From: Legionella antarctica
GTDB taxonomy: Bacteria > Pseudomonadota > Gammaproteobacteria > Legionellales > Legionellaceae
Direction: 5' to 3'
NCBI RefSeq assembly: GCF_011764505.1
Contig: NZ_AP022841.1
Coordinates: 1-35,454 of the forward strand
DNA length: 35,454 nucleotides
Position numbers and translations under genes: made by a program. Below, one piece after another: positions 7,941 through 16,980 of the stretch. The notes beneath the pieces were generated by a model. That model was not told where the DNA came from. It saw nothing but the letters and a program-made list of their open reading frames with translations, and made no database searches. Every line of letters starts with the position of its first letter. Position 1 is the first letter of the stretch.

Positions 7941-8951
7941 GATTTAAGATTTTGGTACTTGGGTTAAAAGGAGCGAGTCGAGCGGTGATGGAGTCTCTGC
8001 CAAACGCAGTTTGGTTAAACGAAGATAGCGTGTAGTGGTGCGGATGGAAGAATGGCCTAAAAGTTGTTTAATGGTATATAAATCGACCCCATCTTCTAGC
8101 ATGTGCGTTGCAAAAGCATGCCTGAGCCCATGAATACCTCCGCAGTGGTGGAGGTTTGCTTTTTCCTTTATCTGTTGCCATATACGGCGAATAGAAGGCG
8201 TTGTAATTGGCTCAGTACCATCTGTAAGAGAAAATAGCCATGTTTTAGGATGATAAGCTTTCCAGTATTGGCGTAACTCTATTAATAAACAGGGTGGTAG
8301 TACCGTGTATCGATCTTTTTGGCCTTTCCCCTGTTCTATTTTAAGGCACATTTGTTCGCTATCGATGTCTTTAATTTTTAAATTAGCGATCTCACTAATT
8401 CGTAAACCAGAACCATAGGCTAACATCAATATAACTCGGTATTTAACGTCATGAGCGACAGAAAAAAGCTGTTGAATCTCTTGACGGCTAGGAACCTCCG
8501 GTAATTTTTGTGGTTGTTTTACTATAGGGATACAAAAAGAAGTGTTTGGATGACCTAAGGTTTTTTCATAAAAAAATTTTAAAGCAGACACTAGGCAATT
8601 ACAGGTTGAATAGGAGAATTTTTTATCTTTTAAAAGATGTAAGAGGTATTGTTCAATTTCATCATTGCTTATTTTATCAGGAGATCGATTATAGTAATTA
8701 GCCATACGACGAATACTTGTAATATATGACTTTCTTGTATTAAAACTAAAGCCATGTAAAAGCATATCATTATTCATTTTGTTACTTAACTTACTCATAG
8801 TAGTTCCTTCTATAATGAATCAAAGACACTATAAGTTTGGCACTTAAAAGAACAAATATAGATTCGCGGGTTGTTTAGAACTGGAACAATACTTTGAGGC
8901 CTATGTGTACAAGGGTTTAGAGGTTGCCACCGCCGCTAGGCGGTTTAGTTC
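6798..8951 (-). mobile_element. IS91-like element (boundaries approximate)
   Basis: Two-gene unit: tyrosine recombinase then Y2 transposase. Upstream of the recombinase, a hairpin ACCGCC-gcta-GGCGGT (8929-8944) is followed by GTTC (8948-8951). IS91-family elements end with a hairpin close to a GAAC/CAAG-type tetranucleotide, so this is a candidate terminus. The other boundary is set by the 261-bp repeat at 6797. No inverted repeats or target duplication are expected for this family. Boundaries are inference. Confidence 0.5.
7944..8798 (-). CDS. XerD-like tyrosine recombinase paired with the IS91 transposase
   Basis: A 284-residue site-specific recombinase. N-terminal SAM-like core-binding domain (1-90), catalytic domain from about 105 with first Arg in YGSGLRISEI, the H-x-x-R box in HGLRHAFATHML, LGHSS, and the nucleophile Tyr in TTTRYLRL near the C terminus. 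All catalytic residues are present. It is the first gene of a two-gene unit with the transposase and is read in the same direction. It probably assists integration or resolution of the IS91-like element; its precise role is not known from sequence. Confidence 0.9.
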   Translation of the reverse strand: MSKLSNKMNNDMLLHGFSFNTRKSYITSIRRMANYYNRSPDKISNDEIEQYLLHLLKDKKFSYSTCNCLVSALKFFYEKTLGHPNTSFCIPIVKQPQKLPEVPSRQEIQQLFSVAHDVKYRVILMLAYGSGLRISEIANLKIKDIDSEQMCLKIEQGKGQKDRYTVLPPCLLIELRQYWKAYHPKTWLFSLTDGTEPITTPSIRRIWQQIKEKANLHHCGGIHGLRHAFATHMLEDGVDLYTIKQLLGHSSIRTTTRYLRLTKLRLAETPSPLDSLLLTQVPKS

Positions 8952-9307
8952 AACGTACCTTATCCATCAGAAACAATACTAAAATTGGACAAAAATATAC
9001 AGATATGCCCTATAGTAGATTGAATTAATACATTACAGTGGACCCCATTGTCAAGACAGCGATCCGTTTAATTTAAGATATAACTTTAATTCTACTTTCT
9101 TTCGTTGACGAGGGTGCGTAGCACACGAGTCAACCACAATAGCAGTTAATGAAACACCTGTTATTGAGCCTGTGGGTATGTGGGCGCGAAGCCATCGAGT
9201 GTGGTCAAGCGGTGGATAACGTCTTTTTGTTATCCATGGCTTGTCCACATGTCCCGAAGGGCGATGGCTGATCCGCAGGACGCGTCCACATATCCACAGG
9301 CATTCCA

Positions 9308-10168
9308 TTACGCTGCAGCCTCATATAGGCCAGCATAAACCTCTGACGGCGTGTATATTCCAAATGATTGATGAGGTCTTTCGTCGTTATAAAACTTGAA
9401 ATACACCCTTAAACCATTTCGTAGTGCTAAAACTGTTCCGTATTCTTTTATGTAAATATCTTCATATTTGACTGAACGCCATAGCCGTTCAATGAACACA
9501 TTATCCATCCATCGACCTTTCCCGTCCATGCTAATTTTGATGTCATGGTCTTTTAAAACATCGGTAAACGCCTTACTGGTAAACTGGGAGCCTTGATCCG
9601 TATTAAAAATATCAGGCCTGCCGTGGAGCCTGATGGCGCTCTCCAACGCGCTTACACAAAAGTCATCATCCATGCTGTTTGATACCTTCCAAGAGAGCAC
9701 CTTGCGGCTATACCAGTCCATTATTGCCACCAAATATACAAAGCCTCCTTGCATCCTAACGTAGGTAATATCGGTGCACCAAACCTGATTGGGTCGATCA
9801 ATCACTAAACCACGTAGCAAGTAGGGATAAACCTTTTGTTCCTTGTTCTTTTTACTCGTATTCGGCTTTGGTGCCACTGAAACCAGACCCATGATCCGCA
9901 TCAAACGCTGCACTCTCTTACGGTTAACGTCATGGCCAAGGCGACGTAAATAAGAACGCATCTTTCTGCTTCCATAGAAAGGATGGCGCATGTATTCCTC
10001 ATCAATCAAGACCATCAAAGCCAGATTCTCTGGGCTCTCGGTACATATTCCTTCGCCAGCAGTGCGATAGTAGCTAGCGCGTGACAAATTAACCAATGCA
10101 CATTGGCGTACGATGCTGAGTGTAGGGTGATTGACATCAATCATGGCTCGCTTCTCCCGCACGCTCAA
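9308..10168 (-). CDS. IS3-family transposase OrfB (DDE integrase)
   Basis: A 286-residue rve-type integrase. N-terminal HTH_21 region (VNLSRASYYR, about 25-90), then the DDE core: D in VWCTDITYVR, D in FNTDQGSQFTS and E in NVFIERLWRSVKYEDIY. The nominal start is a TTG overlapping the orfA stop (TTGA). The active protein is normally an OrfAB fusion made by -1 frameshifting, so OrfB alone may not be the main product. All catalytic residues are visible. Confidence 0.92.
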   Translation of the reverse strand: MSVREKRAMIDVNHPTLSIVRQCALVNLSRASYYRTAGEGICTESPENLALMVLIDEEYMRHPFYGSRKMRSYLRRLGHDVNRKRVQRLMRIMGLVSVAPKPNTSKKNKEQKVYPYLLRGLVIDRPNQVWCTDITYVRMQGGFVYLVAIMDWYSRKVLSWKVSNSMDDDFCVSALESAIRLHGRPDIFNTDQGSQFTSKAFTDVLKDHDIKISMDGKGRWMDNVFIERLWRSVKYEDIYIKEYGTVLALRNGLRVYFKFYNDERPHQSFGIYTPSEVYAGLYEAAA

Positions 10169-10449
10169 CTTAGATGACCGGTCTTTTTTTTAAGCCAGTC
10201 TAACTCAACCGCTAGCTGGCCTATTTGCGTGTATAATCGATCTCGTTCTTGTATGATGGAGTCCATGTCTTTGTCATGCTTGCCGCTAAACAATTGCTTG
10301 CTTCCATCCAGTAATTGTTTTTTCCACAGATTGATTTGTGTTGCATGCACCTCAAATTCAGATGCCAATTCATTGGTCGTCTTGTGACTTTTTAATGCCT
10401 CAATTGCTACCTTTGCTTTGAAGTCAGATGTAAATTTTTTTTTAGCCAC
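10165..10449 (-). CDS. IS3-family transposase OrfA (HTH) with frameshift site
   Basis: A 94-residue DNA-binding subunit beginning MAKKKFTSDFKAKVAIEAL, the HTH_Tnp_1 family, with a C-terminal leucine-zipper-like helix ending in LDWLKKKTGHLS. Near its 3' end the coding strand has CTTAAAAAAAAG (around 10181-10192), an A-rich slippery stretch containing A-AAA-AAG, placed just before the orfB overlap. This fits the programmed -1 frameshift known in the IS3 family. Confidence 0.9.
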   Translation of the reverse strand: MAKKKFTSDFKAKVAIEALKSHKTTNELASEFEVHATQINLWKKQLLDGSKQLFSGKHDKDMDSIIQERDRLYTQIGQLAVELDWLKKKTGHLS

Positions 10450-10547
10450 TTGGTACCCCGTTTAACAATGGTTTCTATTTTACACCACTGTCTCATTTTT
10501 GGGGTCCACTATACATCTCGAATATCCAAAGTTTATGATAGATAAGA

Positions 10548-10907
10548 TTATTTAATTGGTGTTCCTTGGTGAAAAATCATACTCCATTTGTTATTTCTTA
10601 AACGCCAAATAGATGATCTGGCAGCTTTCTTGATTTCAGAAAGAGGAGTATCTTTGATAGAGCTAATATAGGTTAGTAAAACTAGATCTTCAGAAAGTCG
10701 CAGCGTTTTGAACGAAGAACCTATACGTTCAGATTGATCATTGCTGTTAAGCCAATCTGCTACTGCTGCTTTATTGTACTCATTAGCGCTACTTCCAATC
10801 TCAATAAACTCATCATCAATTAAATCTACCAAACTGTGAAAAGAATCAGTCCTTTCTAAGAGTTTTTCTTCTAGTTCAATAATTAATTTAGTTAGTGAAT
10901 CGTTCAT
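10548..10907 (-). CDS. NTF2-like / DUF4440 protein
   Basis: A 119-residue protein with the pattern of small DUF4440/SnoaL-like proteins: helix (LTKLIIELEEKLLERT), then LIDDEFIEIGSSANEYN, VADWL, LVLLTYIS, and a terminal strand WRLRNNKWSMIFHQGTP. I start it at ATG 10907 (MNDSLTKL), where the family fold begins; an in-frame extension to 11054 adds 49 residues unlike the family. Most relatives are of unknown function; the fold is a cone-shaped ligand pocket. It sits right beside the IS3 element. Confidence 0.75.
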   Translation of the reverse strand: MNDSLTKLIIELEEKLLERTDSFHSLVDLIDDEFIEIGSSANEYNKAAVADWLNSNDQSERIGSSFKTLRLSEDLVLLTYISSIKDTPLSEIKKAARSSIWRLRNNKWSMIFHQGTPIK

Positions 10908-11124
10908 ATTTATTTTAGGAGATAAGATGTTTGTTTGATAATAACATATCTTTAAAATACGTTTATTAAGTAAACTTCTTGGGTTAGTCGCCTCCGCAAA
11001 ACGATGGGTTTGTGGACGAATTGAATCGCAAAAAATAACCCTATTAATTTCCACCCAAAATAGTTGTAAACTGTTGCCTCAAATCAAAGTTCATTATAAA
11101 AATTTTTTATAGAGTTTCTGGTTC

Positions 11125-11691
11125 CTATTTATTTTTCTTTAGTCTAACTACGATGCTTTTTATCGACTTAACCGATAAAACAAATTTAGATAAATACTCT
11201 GCAGTCAGTGTGAGTTTTCCTTCTACGGATGTAACACCTGATTTAGAACTTTGTGTTAATTGAGTAATGCAACTCTGATTAGCGGATCCTTCGATAATAC
11301 CACCACAATGAAGTAGAGTATTACGAATTTTGGATGCAGTTCTTATTGTATTCCATTCTCTAGATTCACTTAATTTATTATTATTATAAGAGTTAATCAA
11401 TGGCTCATATCTACAAATTGAGGACTCAACCTTGGAAGTATCAATTGAAATATTATTATATTTAGTAACTTGCTCTAATTCACCTTCAAGGAATGAGTAA
11501 ACCATAAGGAATGTGTTTATATTAAGCATTCTATCAAATTTATCTAGACTGATTTTTTCACTCTCAGTTATATCTGGTTCTTGATAATAAGCTTTTAAAC
11601 GATCTCTTAAAAAGTTGTGATATTGTATGAGATTATTTGTCTCGATATTATTTAATTCGTAGATAAAATTTTTAATATCATTTTCTGACAT
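11125..11691 (-). CDS. HEPN-like protein with RN-x3-H motif
   Basis: A 188-residue all-helical protein. Residues in TASKIRNTLLHCGG give the R-N-x-x-x-H signature of HEPN domains, whose members include RNases in defence and toxin-antitoxin systems. The rest (YSFLEGELEQVTKYN, helices flanking) suits the fold. No MNT-type nucleotidyltransferase partner is adjacent; the neighbour is the DUF4440-like gene, so a toxin-antitoxin role is not shown. Function is inferred from the motif only. Confidence 0.6.
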   Translation of the reverse strand: MSENDIKNFIYELNNIETNNLIQYHNFLRDRLKAYYQEPDITESEKISLDKFDRMLNINTFLMVYSFLEGELEQVTKYNNISIDTSKVESSICRYEPLINSYNNNKLSESREWNTIRTASKIRNTLLHCGGIIEGSANQSCITQLTQSSKSGVTSVEGKLTLTAEYLSKFVLSVKSIKSIVVRLKKNK

Positions 11692-11814
11692 AATACTTGT
11701 ACTCTACCATTACTACTTTACCAAGTTTCTCGGTAATAAACTGAGTGAGTAATTACAACCATCACATTTTTAAGATACTGAAAATTCAAAACTTGCTTTT
11801 AGGCGCTTCAATTT

Positions 11815-12155
11815 ATCTTCCTTGCCCTTAATAGAGCACAAGTTCGTCCACCAACTCGTATTTTTTTTGCTGCATCACTAGCTTGTACGCGCTCTCGAAT
11901 AAGCTCTCGTGCCAGTTCTGAAAAGGCAGAACATATGTTGGGGTAGACGTATCAGCTTGTTATATAGCGACTAAAAGTTAATCCCCTTTTCTTTGAAGTC
12001 TAGTATCATTTCAGCAAGTTAGATCATTCACTGGCAATCTTATCTAACCGAACTACACAAATCGTGTCACCCTTGTTTTGTTTTTCTAGTAGCCGATTGA
12101 GTTCTTTGCGGTCATTTCCCCACTTATTTTTTTCCCTAAAAGGATTGCAGCAGTA
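11815..12155 (-). pseudogene. decayed serine recombinase (resolvase/invertase)
   Basis: On the minus strand, pieces of a resolvase remain in order: NDRKELNRLLEKQNKGDT then ICVVRLDKIA (compare the family GDTVVVWKLDRLAR), then after a stop and frame slips SNLLEMILDFKEKGINF, then a later piece SELARELIRERVQASDAAKK. Several stops and frameshifts interrupt it, and the catalytic Ser region is lost. It lies in the 747-bp gene-poor stretch 11692-12437. Confidence 0.65.
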
Positions 12156-12173
12156 AATTATTTAGTAGAGAAG

Positions 12174-12326
12174 CTATAGGAAATGTTGTGGTGGGAGCAT
12201 TGGAAAATTTTCCATTCTATGTTGGGTAACCAAATCTTTTATAAGTATTATTAGTCCATCCTGGGCTACAGGAACAGCCCCCATAAATTGCCCATCGACT
12301 ACATAGGACTCGATGACCTCCTGCAT
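12174..12326 (-). pseudogene. N-terminal fragment of a beta-lactamase-fold serine hydrolase
   Basis: A 50-codon frame starting MQEVIESYVVDGQFMGAVPV followed by AQDGLIIL resembles the start of class C-like serine hydrolases (FxGxVLVAxDGKIIL...KGFGYAN). After LIIL the similarity continues in the next frame as KRFGYPT, a stop, then NGKFSNAPTTTF, so a frameshift and a stop interrupt it. GGAG stands before the ATG. The catalytic S-x-x-K is missing. Read as a remnant; the short frame might also be expressed. Confidence 0.45.
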
Positions 12327-12437
12327 AGCCTTTTCTCCATTTAGTATATTGCAATCTCTATATTATAAATTTTAATGTGAGTGTTATATCCTAAATCTCA
12401 TTACATATTGTGGCAATGACCATTTTTGTGTCAAAAA

Positions 12438-12917
12438 TTACGGTTTGATATACTCCATAATGAAGTTCGTTAGCTTTACTCCTCTAATCTCTACGCTTTG
12501 TTGTTTTGTTACTTTAAATCCCTTAAATTCAAAAAAAGGTCTTGCTGTAATGCTCACTTCAGCAAATATTCGCTTGATGTTCAAATTCTTTGCCTTATTA
12601 AAGACTTCGTTCATTAAAGAAGTGCCAATTCCAAAACCCTGATATTCATGGTGCACATAAAAACAATCAATGTGTCCATTTGGTTCAAACTCAGTAAATC
12701 CAACTATTTTATTATCTATTAGAGCAACTAGTGGTGTAATCGTTTCCCATTTTTTCTTCCATCCGGTTAATTCTAGAGACGAGGAAGGTGCCCACGCATT
12801 AACTTGGTCTTCAGAATAATCCTGAATGTTAACATTACGAATGGTGTAGTAAAAAATATTAGCTAATTGTTGTGCATCATCAGACACATATTGTCTAATA
12901 ATAATTTTATTAGTCAT
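12438..12917 (-). CDS. GNAT-family N-acetyltransferase
   Basis: A 159-residue acetyltransferase. Motif A, the acetyl-CoA loop, is YVHHEYQGFGIGTSLMNEV (Q-x-x-G-x-G/A type), preceded by strand HIDCFYVH and followed by AKNLNIKRIFAEVS and ARPFFEFKGFKV, the usual motif B. The N-terminal IIIRQYVSDDAQQLANIFYY is typical of the family. It is close to the YafP-like group by layout. The substrate cannot be told. It stands alone among gene fragments, so it is probably acquired cargo. Confidence 0.9.
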   Translation of the reverse strand: MTNKIIIRQYVSDDAQQLANIFYYTIRNVNIQDYSEDQVNAWAPSSSLELTGWKKKWETITPLVALIDNKIVGFTEFEPNGHIDCFYVHHEYQGFGIGTSLMNEVFNKAKNLNIKRIFAEVSITARPFFEFKGFKVTKQQSVEIRGVKLTNFIMEYIKP

Positions 12918-13072
12918 AATAATCTCTATTCACTGTCAGCCTGAAGTATACCCTATAGTGACGTCATGGAAGGAGGTGAATTGTGTCAGAATAGATTTAA
13001 TTTTTGTATTTATTGACAGCTCATCAATATGGTCTAAGAGTCTAACATGAAACAAAATATAGCTAATGGATA

Positions 13073-13141
13073 TCAGTCATAAACATTTTTACGATGACCC
13101 ACATGTATGACGAGGACGATAAAATTATCATCCTGTCTGTC
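13073..13141 (-). pseudogene. C-terminal fragment of a RelE/ParE toxin
   Basis: The frame reads DRQDDNFIVLVIHVGHRKNV then YD and a stop, matching the C-terminal strand and tail of RelE-family toxins (V-x-V-G-H-R-x-x-V-Y). The upstream two thirds are absent and no antitoxin is adjacent. It lies in the 275-bp gap between the GNAT and SEC-C genes. Confidence 0.6.
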
Positions 13142-13185
13142 GCTAATTGTTAATTTCGCAGCAACAATTAGTAATTAGCGACAGA
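13136..13185. repeat. inverted repeat with 13-bp arms after the SEC-C gene
   Basis: TCTGTCGCTAATT (13136-13148) pairs exactly with AATTAGCGACAGA (13173-13185), with a 24-base centre that holds a smaller inverted repeat (AATTGTT/AACAATT). It is directly downstream of the SEC-C stop and could fold in its mRNA, but no U-run follows. CCTGTCTGTCGC at 13132-13143 recurs at 14736-14747 on the far side of the SEC-C gene in the same orientation. Confidence 0.7.
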
Positions 13186-13191
13186 TCGGTT

Positions 13192-14613
13192 TCATGTCAT
13201 GCCTAACTCTTTTCGTAAAAAATGTAAATCCACAGGGCATTGTGAAAATCCCGATTGATTTTTGTTGTGAAAATCCACGAATAAGGCCTCTAATAGTTCA
13301 CGTCCTTTAGCAGTCTTAGCCGCCTGTCTGGGTGTGACATTATTTAAAGCCGGAATTAGGGTATCAAGCCACGACACCCAGTGTTGATGATTCATTTGCT
13401 TTAATAGGTCTTGGATTTCGGGTGAGTTATCACAGGGGTTATTTAATTCTTCATGAGGTTCCTTTAATAACTCTTCTATGGATTTTTGAGTAGTATGTAG
13501 ATAGGTAGCTTCATCGGTGCTTAGGCGAGCATTAATTTCTATCAGCACTGCTTGCGCACGATTATCAGAATTGACTTCAGTAGTCAGAGTATTTTCTTTG
13601 ATAGTGATATGCCCATGAACGGTATTACTCCAGTCTTTATTCATTTTATTGCCTGCAATACACCAAGGGAATGCAATCTCTACCAATTGATTGCAGGCAT
13701 TATAAATTCCATCTTTAGCTAGCTCTGATTGGTCTACGTTTTGTGCTAACTCAGCCAATGCCTCAAATGCCCTTTGAGGCGTGCAAGTCAACGTGTAGGA
13801 AATGGTATTCATGGAAAACTCATCCCCATCTGTATTTTGTAACTTTGGAAATGGGTTCTCAAGAAGCTCATGTACTAAATCCAGGTAAAGGCCACGAATT
13901 TCTAAATCCAATTCAAAGAGCATGCTATCACTAAAGAATTTAGTTTTAGCATAATATTGTTTAAATTCAACCACAGGTAACAGGCACTGTGATGGCAGGG
14001 GTTGAGGGTATATGCCGCAAGCAATGCTGTCCTCATTGATTGTGACAATGCGCGCCATGAGGACATGGCCTCTTTCTAGTGTTTGGCTACCCATCTTTTC
14101 ATGAATGGTGATTTGATGTCCGCGTAAAAGGTCTTTTAGTGTAATGCTTTGTTCTCTCAGAACATGAGTAACTTCATAAATACTGTAACGGGCTTCACAG
14201 TTAGCTTTAATAAACGCTTTTTGATAAGCATCCAGCCTTGACGAGTATCTCTTTAAATAATGCTCGGCTGCAATCACTTCGGGTAACTGAACAGGGGACT
14301 CTGCCTGGTTTTCTGGAAACCAGTTGTAGAGGAACCAAGGCATGAAGGCTTGAATAAATACAGTATCTTCATCTTCAATCTTAGGGGTGTTGATATCGAA
14401 AACATAAAATTCTTCCCATGCCTTTTCTAGGCCTCCCTTTCCAAAAAGCGTAACTGCGTGCTTTGTTAATAGATTGCTTAGCTCATTATCAGCAGTACGC
14501 ATTTTGTGCCAGGCATAATTTAAGGTTGTTGATTCAGTGGCTTTATTAAGACAGCATTTTTTATATTTTAATCCGCTACCACAAGGGCAGGGGTCATTTC
14601 GGTTGATTTTCAT
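13192..14613 (-). CDS. SEC-C motif protein
   Basis: A 473-residue protein whose N terminus is a SEC-C zinc motif: MKINRNDPCPCGSGLKYKKC (C-P-C-x8-C-C), as at the end of SecA. I start it at ATG 14613, directly before the motif; AGGG lies upstream, and the longer frame to 14760 has no family support. The remaining 450 residues are unrecognised, with one long mixed region. Stand-alone SEC-C proteins are common in Legionella and elsewhere; their role is mostly unknown. Direct copies of a 12-bp word flank the gene, suggesting it moved as a unit. Confidence 0.85.
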   Translation of the reverse strand: MKINRNDPCPCGSGLKYKKCCLNKATESTTLNYAWHKMRTADNELSNLLTKHAVTLFGKGGLEKAWEEFYVFDINTPKIEDEDTVFIQAFMPWFLYNWFPENQAESPVQLPEVIAAEHYLKRYSSRLDAYQKAFIKANCEARYSIYEVTHVLREQSITLKDLLRGHQITIHEKMGSQTLERGHVLMARIVTINEDSIACGIYPQPLPSQCLLPVVEFKQYYAKTKFFSDSMLFELDLEIRGLYLDLVHELLENPFPKLQNTDGDEFSMNTISYTLTCTPQRAFEALAELAQNVDQSELAKDGIYNACNQLVEIAFPWCIAGNKMNKDWSNTVHGHITIKENTLTTEVNSDNRAQAVLIEINARLSTDEATYLHTTQKSIEELLKEPHEELNNPCDNSPEIQDLLKQMNHQHWVSWLDTLIPALNNVTPRQAAKTAKGRELLEALFVDFHNKNQSGFSQCPVDLHFLRKELGMT

Positions 14614-14819
14614 TGAATGCCCTTTAAAGTAATAAAGAGCGCATTTTATCAAATGGTAACTTGAGAAGCTAATTTGGGTGTGTGTGGTGAGCTGGTTATT
14701 TCCATTGCGTCCAGTCCGAAAAGGAGCCCAAGTTGCCTGTCTGTCGCGAATGTGTGTCACGAAGGTTCATTGAGGAACAAGCAATGAATCATGCTGTATG
14801 GGAACTCAAAATTAATAGC

Positions 14820-15122
14820 TTACCCAGCCTGTGGTAAAATTTTAACATCCCATTTTGGTAAATTTTCAGAACGCTTGATTTGTGATTGATATTGTTCCAT
14901 TTCCTTTTTGGTAAGAGAAATGCCTCTTTCATATATTTTATCGAGTAAACTTACAGAGGCTTTTATGCCCTTCCACGTCATGGTCGATGCCCATTTTAGG
15001 GCTTTATCAACTGAGTTTAAAATTTCTCCATTCCAATGCCTTTCCAGGCTACCCCAGCATCGCTCAACAGGATTATCTTCATCTATAGGTCTCGGCGGTA
15101 TATTCATTCTTCTTATTTTCAT
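14820..15122 (-). pseudogene. truncated ISAzo13-family transposase (C-terminal part)
   Basis: The frame reads NPVERCWGSLERHWNGEILN then ALKWASTMTWKG and SLTKKEMEQYQ, ending SENLPKWDVKILPQAG, which is the C-terminal end of the ISAzo13 (DDE, rhodopirellula-type) transposase including its final E in the N-P-x-E-R box. Roughly three quarters of the protein is missing. It was cut at or near 15122, where the OB-fold gene begins on the other strand. No terminal repeats were identified. Confidence 0.75.
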
Positions 15123-15432
15123 TTATATAGTGTATACGATGGTTGGAAATAATGTCCAACCAACGGAGCAGAACTCTGTTTTGACAACTCCTGAATTACA
15201 AGTAGATGCTGCTAAACTCATGTCCGATTATCAAGATAATGAAATCAATGCAGATAGCCATTATAAAAATAAATTTGTTAAAGTTGTCATGGGCCACGAT
15301 TACTAGCCCACTAAAGGTCGGGTTTGGCCACGATTAATGGCCCACTCCATGGCCATCTCTGAGTCCCACTTTGAGTAGCAAATAAACAGTGTTAGTTTGG
15401 TCATTACCAATAACTAACGGATTTGTTATGAG

Positions 15433-16980
15433 ATGAGGATTAAAACAATGGCAGAAATTAGAGAGGTGCTATATCAGCACAAAAAAGGGATGACTCAACG
15501 CAATATTGAAAAGTCTCTAAGCGTTTCACGAATGAGCATACGCAAGTACGTTTCAATGGCCAAGGATTTGGGTTATCAGGAGGATATTTCCAATGATGAG
15601 CTCGAAGTTATCGCTTTGCAGATACATAATAAAATCGTTAATACTACAGCCAACAACAGACCCAATAAATCAGAAAAAGAACTTGAGGCGCATCACGAAA
15701 AAATAGCATCACTCCTCACTGAGAAGTGGATTACCCATATGCAGATACACCGAATTTTAAGCGATAATGGTCTTGTTAGCAGTCGAAGAAGTCTTAGTCG
15801 TTATATTGAACGTCATTTCCCCTCGTTGCCTAAGGCTACGGTACATTTGTTAACAAAGCCTGGGCATGAAGCACAAGTTGACTATGCGTTTGTTGGGTTT
15901 ATCAATAATAAAAAAACATACGCTTTTATTATGACGTTATCACATAGTCGGTATCGATATGTTGAGTTTGTACATTCTCAAAATCAGCAATCATGGGCGC
16001 AAAGCCATATCAATGCCTTTCATTTTTTTGGAGGCGTGCCCAACTGCATTCTTTTAGACAATTTGAAATCGGGAATTATTAAAGCACATATTTATGATCC
16101 AACGGTCAATGAAACCTATGCAGAGTTATCTCGCTTTTATGACTTTATAGCCGATCCGGCGAAGGCTCGAACGCCCGAGCACAAGGGGAAGGTTGAGCGT
16201 AGTGTTCAATTGGTAAAAGAACAGGTTATCGCGGGGATAACCTATGATGATTTGGCCTCGATGAACGCCTTTGCACGTGATTGGTGCGCTAATAAGGTAT
16301 CGCACGTCATCTGCAGTACCACTGGTGAAAAGCCAATTGACGTATTTAAAAATGAAGAATTTAATTTATTAAACCCACTGCCAGCAGGCGCTTTTGATAT
16401 GCCCATTTGGATGGATGCTCAAGTTCATCGTGACCATCATTTTGTTGTTGCTGGTAATTTTTATTCTGTGCCAACGATACATATCGGGACAAAGGTTAAA
16501 ATTAGAGTTGGCTTGAAGACCGTTCAGGCCTATGTGAATCATGCTTTGATTAAGACCCATATTCGTAACTACGGGCGTGGACAGTGGGAAACGGATCCCA
16601 ATGACTACCATAATTCTGCAAAGTATTACTTAGAAAATACTGCTGGCGTTTGTATTGAAGCGGCCAAAGCAATTGGTCAGGCAACGGAGGAAATGGTCAC
16701 AAAGGTACTGGCTGAAGGCTCTAGAACGAGCTTAAGAAAAGCCCAGGCTATCATCCGCTTGGTTGAGGAATACGGTAATGAGCGCCTTGAAAATGCATGT
16801 TTACGCGCGATTTTATTTGATAATTATACTCATCAATCATTGAAAAAAATCCTCACGGAAGGCCTGGATAAAAAAGACACGAGAACATTCTCCACTAAGC
16901 GCTCGGCCAATCATGAGAACTTTGCCTATATTCGCGCAGCAAGTGATTACAGCTCAACGATGGAGGCTCATTATGAGTGA
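15433..16980 (+). CDS. istA: IS21-family transposase IstA (element 1)
   Basis: A 515-residue DDE transposase. N-terminal HTH (KGMTQRNIEKSLSVSRMSIR, about 15-40), then the rve core with D in AQVDYAFVGF, D in CILLDNLKSGI and E in HKGKVERSVQL, and a Mu-type C-terminal barrel (about 310-400). Full length for the family. It overlaps istB by 8 bp. A second ATG at 15448 is an alternative start. Confidence 0.93.
   Translation: MRIKTMAEIREVLYQHKKGMTQRNIEKSLSVSRMSIRKYVSMAKDLGYQEDISNDELEVIALQIHNKIVNTTANNRPNKSEKELEAHHEKIASLLTEKWITHMQIHRILSDNGLVSSRRSLSRYIERHFPSLPKATVHLLTKPGHEAQVDYAFVGFINNKKTYAFIMTLSHSRYRYVEFVHSQNQQSWAQSHINAFHFFGGVPNCILLDNLKSGIIKAHIYDPTVNETYAELSRFYDFIADPAKARTPEHKGKVERSVQLVKEQVIAGITYDDLASMNAFARDWCANKVSHVICSTTGEKPIDVFKNEEFNLLNPLPAGAFDMPIWMDAQVHRDHHFVVAGNFYSVPTIHIGTKVKIRVGLKTVQAYVNHALIKTHIRNYGRGQWETDPNDYHNSAKYYLENTAGVCIEAAKAIGQATEEMVTKVLAEGSRTSLRKAQAIIRLVEEYGNERLENACLRAILFDNYTHQSLKKILTEGLDKKDTRTFSTKRSANHENFAYIRAASDYSSTMEAHYE

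Larger units (their letters stand above)
9037..10510 (-). mobile_element. IS3-family insertion sequence
   Basis: Bounded by terminal inverted repeats starting AGTGGACCCC at 9037 and ending GGGGTCCACT at 10510; GACAG is also shared further in. It carries overlapping orfA and orfB. The 270 bp between orfB and the 9037 end are GC-richer and include the hairpin GGATAAC-(8)-GTTATCC; no gene is convincing there. A target duplication could not be fixed by eye. Confidence 0.85.

Noticed and set aside
9051..9308. An 85-residue frame downstream of IS3 orfB
   Set aside because: It lies within the GC-rich untranslated end of the IS, with hairpins and no protein family pattern.
10908..11054. N-terminal extension of the DUF4440-like protein
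   Set aside because: The added 49 residues do not resemble the family, and the domain starts precisely at ATG 10907.
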